Source: Croceicoccus pelagius (lineage in GTDB: Bacteria; Pseudomonadota; Alphaproteobacteria; Sphingomonadales; Sphingomonadaceae). Taken from it: DNA of 64,000 nt. This document shows, in pieces, positions 59,123 to 64,000 of the stretch; within the stretch, counting starts at the first letter, position 1; each line of letters begins with the position of its first letter. The stretch is taken from NCBI RefSeq assembly GCF_001661915.1, contig NZ_LYWY01000019.1, positions 62,001 to 126,000 of the forward strand. Direction: 5' to 3'. Under the pieces are notes generated by a model. The model searched no databases, was not told the origin of the DNA, and was given only the letters and a program-made list of their open reading frames with translations. Made by a program: the position numbers and the translations under genes.

Positions 59123-60669
59123 TGGTGCGACCCTCCTTCCGCAGCGGCTTCTTCGCCGTGATGTTCCGCAGCAGCCTCCGGATTGGGTTCGGACAAGTGC
59201 GCGTCACCGGCCGGTGCCGCAGCCTCGAGCCGCTGGTCCAGCCATTCGATGTCGGCGCGCATCGGTGCGAGGAAGCTTTCTGGATAGACACCCATCCACA
59301 GCACTGCGGCTGCGAGCGGAAGCATCATAGCCCATTCGCGCTTGTCGAGATCGGGCATGGCGGCGGCATCGGCGTTCTTCTGTTCGCCAAAGGCCACGCG
59401 GCGGTAGAGGTAGAGCATGTAGGCAGCGCCAAGGATGATGCCGGTCGTGCCGATCAGCGCGACCCAGCTGGAAATCTGGTAGACGCCCGCAAGCGACAGG
59501 AATTCGCCGACAAAGCCGCTGGTGCCCGGAAGGCCGATCGAGGCCATGGTGAACAGCAGGAAGAACAGCGAATACTTCGGCATGTTGATCGCAAGGCCGC
59601 CGTAACGGTCGATTTCGCGGGTGTGCAGGCGGTCATAAATGACGCCGACGGCAAGGAACAGCGCACCCGAAACGAGCCCGTGGCTCAACATCACGATCAT
59701 CGAGCCTTCGAGGCCCTGCACGTTGAAGCTGAACAGCGCCATGCACACGATCGCCATGTGGGCGACCGACGAATAAGCGATCAGCTTCTTCATGTCGTGC
59801 TGAACCAACGCGACGAGCGAGGTGTATACCACCGCAATCATCGACATGGTAAACACGACCCATGCAAGGTTCGCCGAAGCCTCGGGGAACATCGGCAGGC
59901 TGAACCGGATGAAACCGTAGCCGCCCATCTTCAGCAGAACGCCAGCAAGGATGACCGAACCTGCGGTCGGGGCCTGGACGTGCGCGTCGGGCAGCCACGT
60001 GTGAACCGGCCACATCGGCATCTTTACGGCGAAGCTGGCGAAGAAAGCGAGCCACAGCCAGTTCTGGGCCCCTGCGGGGAAGTCGGTCGCCATCAGAGTT
60101 GGAATGTCGGTCGTGCCCGCTTCGCGAACCATCCAGAACATCGCGATCAGCATCAGGACCGAACCGATCAGCGTGTAGAGGAAGAACTTGTACGATGCGT
60201 AGATGCGATTGTCGCCGCCCCAGATCCCGATGATCAGGTACATCGGGATCAGGCCCGCTTCAAAGAAGATGTAGAACAGGAACAGGTCCTGCGCTGCGAA
60301 AACGCCGATCATCAGCGTTTCCATCATCAGGAAGGCGGCCATGTATTCGCCGACCCGCTTGGTCACCGAATTCCAGCTGGCGCCGATGCAGATCGGCATG
60401 AGGAAAACCGACAGCATGATCAGCATCAGCGCGATGCCGTCGATGCCCAGCGCGTAGGAGAAGCCGGCAAAAAGCTCTGCCCGTTCAACGAACTGCCACT
60501 GCGCGCCGCCAATGTCGTAGCTGGCCCATAGGACCACGCCCAGTGCCAGATCGACCAGTGTCGCGACGAGCGCGACCATGCGCGCCGTCTGGGCCGGAAC
60601 GAAGAAACAGATGGCAGCACCGACCAGCGGTACCAGCAGCATCAGCGAGAGGATCGGAAAGCCGTCCAT
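59119..60669 (-). CDS. nuoM: NADH-quinone oxidoreductase subunit M
   Basis: 516 residues, about 14 helices. FFASFAVKMPMWPVHTWLPDAHVQAPT and the essential acidic residue in helix 5 (FFEAGLIPMYLIIG) mark NuoM. Proton-channel subunit of complex I. The tail carries a His-rich, acidic stretch (EHHGEEAAAEGGSHQ). It begins 21 bases after nuoL. Confidence 0.97.
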   Translation of the reverse strand: MDGFPILSLMLLVPLVGAAICFFVPAQTARMVALVATLVDLALGVVLWASYDIGGAQWQFVERAELFAGFSYALGIDGIALMLIMLSVFLMPICIGASWNSVTKRVGEYMAAFLMMETLMIGVFAAQDLFLFYIFFEAGLIPMYLIIGIWGGDNRIYASYKFFLYTLIGSVLMLIAMFWMVREAGTTDIPTLMATDFPAGAQNWLWLAFFASFAVKMPMWPVHTWLPDAHVQAPTAGSVILAGVLLKMGGYGFIRFSLPMFPEASANLAWVVFTMSMIAVVYTSLVALVQHDMKKLIAYSSVAHMAIVCMALFSFNVQGLEGSMIVMLSHGLVSGALFLAVGVIYDRLHTREIDRYGGLAINMPKYSLFFLLFTMASIGLPGTSGFVGEFLSLAGVYQISSWVALIGTTGIILGAAYMLYLYRRVAFGEQKNADAAAMPDLDKREWAMMLPLAAAVLWMGVYPESFLAPMRADIEWLDQRLEAAAPAGDAHLSEPNPEAAAEHHGEEAAAEGGSHQ

Positions 60670-60690
60670 GTCTTTAAACCTGCCCCGCCC

Positions 60691-62679
60691 TTATCGAACC
60701 ATGATCCAGCTGATCGCGGCGAGCAGCCCGAGCAGCATGACCAGCGCGTAGCTGTAGAGATAACCGGTCTGCACTTTCTGCGCGTAGCGAGACCCCTGTG
60801 CGACGACCCATGCGGCACCATCCGGGCCGAACCGGTCGATCGTGCCGACATCGCCCCATTTCCAGAACTTGCGGCCAAGCCAGAAGGCCGGCTTCACGAA
60901 GATCACGTTGTAGAGCTCGTCGAAGTACCACTTGTTCTTGAGGAACGTGTAGATCCCGCCGAACATGCCCACGAAACGGGCCGGAGCGTCCGGATCGCGG
61001 ATGTAGTTATTCCAAGCGATCAGCAGGCCGATCAGCATGACGGCACCTGGCGCGATCTTCACCCATGTGGGCACGTTGTGCATCGCGTGGATCAGATGCT
61101 CGTTATAGAAGATCGAGCCGTTCCAGAATTCCGCGCTGTCGAGGAACGAGTGACTCCAGATCGCGCCCGCGAAAACTGCGCCGAGAGAAAGGATCACCAG
61201 CGGGGTCAGCATGACCCACGGGCTTTCGTGCGGATGATAGCCGCCGGTCGTATCGGCGCCCGCCTCTTCCGGCGTCTTGTGGACGGTGTGCTGGATATGC
61301 TCGCTCTCGATCCAGCGCGGCTTGCCCCAGAAGGTGAGGAACATCAGGCGCCACGAATAGAAACTGGTCAGCAACGCGGCGACAATGCCCATCACGAAGG
61401 CGAACTGGCCCATCTCGCTGCCGCTGGCAAAGGCACTCTCAAGGATTGCGTCCTTCGAGTAGAAGCCTGCGAAACCGATATGCAGGAACCAGATGCCGAC
61501 GCCGGTGATCGCCAGCGTACCCGCCATCATAGCCCAGAACGTGATCGGGATCTGCTTACGCAAGCCGCCATAGTAACGCATGTCCTGTTCGTGGTGCATC
61601 GCGTGGATGACCGAGCCTGCGCCCAGGAACAGCAGTGCCTTGAAGAAGGCGTGCGTGAACAGGTGGAACATCGCCGCGCCATATGCGCCGACGCCTGCTG
61701 CAAAGAACATATAGCCCAGCTGCGAACAGGTCGAATAGGCAATTACGCGTTTGATGTCAGTCTGCGTCGTGCCGATCGTGGCGGCAAAGAAGCAGGTCGC
61801 TGCACCGATGAAGGTGACGAATGTCAGCGCAGTCTGGCTGGTCTCGAACAGAGGCGAGAGGCGGCAGACCATGAACACGCCAGCGGTGACCATGGTTGCC
61901 GCATGGATGAGCGCGGAAACAGGCGTCGGGCCTTCCATTGCGTCAGGCAACCAGGTGTGGAGGCCAAGCTGGGCCGACTTACCCATCGCGCCGATGAACA
62001 GCAGCAGACACAGCACCGTCATTGTATCGACGCGCATGCCGAGGAATCCGATCGTGCTGCCCGCCATTTCGGGCGCGCGGTCGAGGATTTCGGGGATCGA
62101 AGTCGTGCCAAACACGAGGAACACGCCGAAGATGCCCATCATGAAGCCGAGATCGCCCACGCGGTTGACAACGAAGGCCTTGATCGCGGCGGCGCTGGCG
62201 CTGGGCTTCTTGAACCAGAAACCGATCAGGAGGTACGAGGCAAGGCCCACGCCTTCCCAACCGAAGAACATCTGGACGAGATTGTCGGCCGTCACGAGCA
62301 TCAGCATCGCGAAAGTAAACAGCGACAGGTAGGCGAAGAAGCGCGGTTGGTCCGGATCCTCGTCCATGTAGCCCCACGAATAGAGGTGGACGAGTGCCGA
62401 GACGCTGGTGATGACGACGAGCATGACCGCGGTCAGCGTGTCGACGCGCAGCGACCAGTCGAAGTTCATGCCGCCCGACTGCACCCACTTGAGCACGGGA
62501 TCGACATAGGCAGTTTCCGAGCCCGTCATGAAGCCGAGGAAGATCGGCCACGACAGTGCGCAGGAAAGGAACAACGCACCGGTCGTCACGATCTTGGCCG
62601 GCATATTGCCGATCATTCGATTGCCGAGACCGGCAATGATGGCCGCCAGTAGGGGCGCGAAGACGATGATCTCGATCAC
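60691..62679 (-). CDS. nuoL: NADH-quinone oxidoreductase subunit L
   Basis: 662 residues. Antiporter-like subunit with [16 protein letters not shown] and the [21 protein letters not shown] segment, and the long C-terminal helix region that runs along the membrane arm. Largest proton-pumping subunit. Starts 5 bases after the nuoK stop. Confidence 0.97.
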   Translation of the reverse strand: MIEIIVFAPLLAAIIAGLGNRMIGNMPAKIVTTGALFLSCALSWPIFLGFMTGSETAYVDPVLKWVQSGGMNFDWSLRVDTLTAVMLVVITSVSALVHLYSWGYMDEDPDQPRFFAYLSLFTFAMLMLVTADNLVQMFFGWEGVGLASYLLIGFWFKKPSASAAAIKAFVVNRVGDLGFMMGIFGVFLVFGTTSIPEILDRAPEMAGSTIGFLGMRVDTMTVLCLLLFIGAMGKSAQLGLHTWLPDAMEGPTPVSALIHAATMVTAGVFMVCRLSPLFETSQTALTFVTFIGAATCFFAATIGTTQTDIKRVIAYSTCSQLGYMFFAAGVGAYGAAMFHLFTHAFFKALLFLGAGSVIHAMHHEQDMRYYGGLRKQIPITFWAMMAGTLAITGVGIWFLHIGFAGFYSKDAILESAFASGSEMGQFAFVMGIVAALLTSFYSWRLMFLTFWGKPRWIESEHIQHTVHKTPEEAGADTTGGYHPHESPWVMLTPLVILSLGAVFAGAIWSHSFLDSAEFWNGSIFYNEHLIHAMHNVPTWVKIAPGAVMLIGLLIAWNNYIRDPDAPARFVGMFGGIYTFLKNKWYFDELYNVIFVKPAFWLGRKFWKWGDVGTIDRFGPDGAAWVVAQGSRYAQKVQTGYLYSYALVMLLGLLAAISWIMVR

Positions 62680-62684
62680 TTGGA

Positions 62685-62990
62685 TCAGCCCCTCATGCGA
62701 TGGATGTCGTCAACCGCGATAGTACCGCGGCCACGGAAGTAGATGACAAGAATGGCAAGCCCGATCGCGGCCTCGCCTGCTGCGACGGTCAGCACGAACA
62801 TGGCAAAGACCTGCCCGACGAGATCGCCGAGAAAGGCGCTGAAGGCGACGAGGTTGAGGTTCACCGAAAGCAGGATCAGTTCGATCGCCATCAGGATGAC
62901 GATGACGTTCTTGCGGTTGAGGAAGATCCCCAGCACGCCCAGCACGAACAGGATCGAGCTGACGACGACATAGTGTTCGATACCGATCAC
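62685..62990 (-). CDS. nuoK: NADH-quinone oxidoreductase subunit K
   Basis: 101 residues, three membrane helices. [19 protein letters not shown] and [17 protein letters not shown] carry the conserved membrane glutamates of NuoK. Overlaps the nuoJ stop by four bases (ATGA). Confidence 0.97.
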   Translation of the reverse strand: MIGIEHYVVVSSILFVLGVLGIFLNRKNVIVILMAIELILLSVNLNLVAFSAFLGDLVGQVFAMFVLTVAAGEAAIGLAILVIYFRGRGTIAVDDIHRMRG

Positions 62991-63604
62991 AGCGTGATCC
63001 CCTTGCCCACTTCGGGCTTCACGTTGACCGTCGCGTCTTCGGCGCGGCGCTTGTTCTGCTTCGAAACGTTCTGACCGCGCGTGTCGGTGCGTTCACGATG
63101 CGTGAGCACGATCGCGCCGATCATGGCGACCAGCAGGACCAGGCCAGCGGCCTCGAACAGGAACAGGTATTCGCCGTAGAGCAGCGCACCGATGCTATCG
63201 ATGTTCGAACGGCCCGCGATGACGCCGGCAGTGCCGTCCGCCTCGCCCAGCTTAAGCGCGCCGGCACGATACGCACCGAAGCCCAGCACGAGTTCGGCCA
63301 GCAGGATCACGGCGAGCAGGATGCCTAGCGGGAAGTTCTTCACGAAGCCTGCGCGAAGTTCGGCAAAGTCGATGTCGAGCATCATGACCACGAAAAGGAA
63401 CAGCACCGCGACCGCGCCGACGTATACGATGACGAGCAGCATCGCGATGAACTCGGCGCCGACGAGAACCATGAGGCCCGCCGCGTTGAAGAACGCGAGG
63501 ATCAGCCAGAGCACCGAGTGGACCGGGTTCCGGCTCATGATGACCAGCACGGCGCTGGCGATCAGGAGCACTGCGAAGAGATAGAAGGCGATGATATGGA
63601 TCAT
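62987..63604 (-). CDS. nuoJ: NADH-quinone oxidoreductase subunit J
   Basis: 205 residues, five helices. The conserved stretch [20 protein letters not shown] and [18 protein letters not shown] with the pi-bulge region identify NuoJ. The C-terminus is a basic, charged tail. It starts 24 bases after nuoI. Confidence 0.97.
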   Translation of the reverse strand: MIHIIAFYLFAVLLIASAVLVIMSRNPVHSVLWLILAFFNAAGLMVLVGAEFIAMLLVIVYVGAVAVLFLFVVMMLDIDFAELRAGFVKNFPLGILLAVILLAELVLGFGAYRAGALKLGEADGTAGVIAGRSNIDSIGALLYGEYLFLFEAAGLVLLVAMIGAIVLTHRERTDTRGQNVSKQNKRRAEDATVNVKPEVGKGITL

Positions 63605-63628
63605 GGATAATGTCCCTGCGCGCGGCCC

Positions 63629-64000
<372 letters not shown>

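Noticed and set aside
61078-62652. Long plus-strand open frame opposite nuoL
   Set aside because: nuoL is certain by motif and context; the opposite frame is His/Arg/Glu-rich noise.

Overview
The window is a continuous, gene-dense stretch of chromosome from an alphaproteobacterium, most likely in Sphingomonadales and close to Erythrobacteraceae. The evidence is the high GC content and the gene order: ppiD, trpE/G/D/C, moaC, moeA, lexA, comEC, gltX and gltA in a row; nuoJKLMN followed by birA, coaX and rnj; an E1-beta subunit carrying its own lipoyl domain; and a LexA box of the alphaproteobacterial GTTC-N7-GTTC form. About 56 protein genes and one tRNA (Arg, CCU) are supported. No insertion sequence, prophage, CRISPR array or rRNA was seen. 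gyrA is cut at the left edge and nuoI at the right edge.

Layout. 1-6.2 kb: the gyrA end, a YhhN membrane protein, trmFO, an anchored EF-hand protein, a squalene/phytoene-synthase-fold protein, and three Tad-type pseudopilin-like genes. 6.3-9.3 kb: pdhB, pdhA and an FtsB-like gene on the minus strand. 9.5-15.5 kb: a lipoprotein M3 peptidase, a Rieske oxygenase paired with an NTF2-fold protein, and psd with a histone-deacetylase-fold gene. 15.5-22.1 kb: the most unusual locus, with a carbamoylase-type M20 amidohydrolase divergent from a coupled set made of a secreted/anchored small protein, a sodium:solute symporter, a 40-residue membrane microprotein, an aspartate-carbamoyltransferase homologue and a glutamine-dependent asparagine-synthetase-like enzyme.

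22.3-29.3 kb: a small HNH-type protein, an aldehyde dehydrogenase, an Old Yellow Enzyme, tRNA-Arg, a DUF1178/nitrilase/glutaredoxin group, a small heat-shock gene behind a probable ROSE-type RNA thermometer, and a Crp/Fnr regulator. 29.4-41.9 kb: pyrG, secG and tpiA facing a long coupled operon, ppiD-trpE-pip-trpG-trpD-trpC-moaC-moeA, then lexA. 41.9-47.1 kb: comEC, gltX, gltA and a small membrane protein. 47.1-54.1 kb: a three-gene minus-strand operon (nucleotidyltransferase-like membrane protein, unknown helical protein, histidine-kinase-like protein without its phosphoacceptor histidine) divergent from a 1074-residue coiled-coil membrane protein with eight 29-residue repeats. 54.1-64 kb: one minus-strand respiratory and housekeeping operon, nuoI-J-K-L-M-N-birA-coaX-rnj-DUF1467.

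Most of the window is core metabolism and information processing. The best candidate for undescribed biology is the 15.5-22.1 kb locus. Its carbamoyltransferase keeps the carbamoyl-phosphate site but has lost the residues that hold aspartate, and it sits between a transporter, an ATP-dependent amidotransferase and a carbamoyl-removing hydrolase. This suggests metabolism of a carbamoylated (ureido) compound other than the pyrimidine precursor. Second-tier candidates are the 47-54 kb envelope/signalling genes. All calls come from reading the sequence; no database search was possible.
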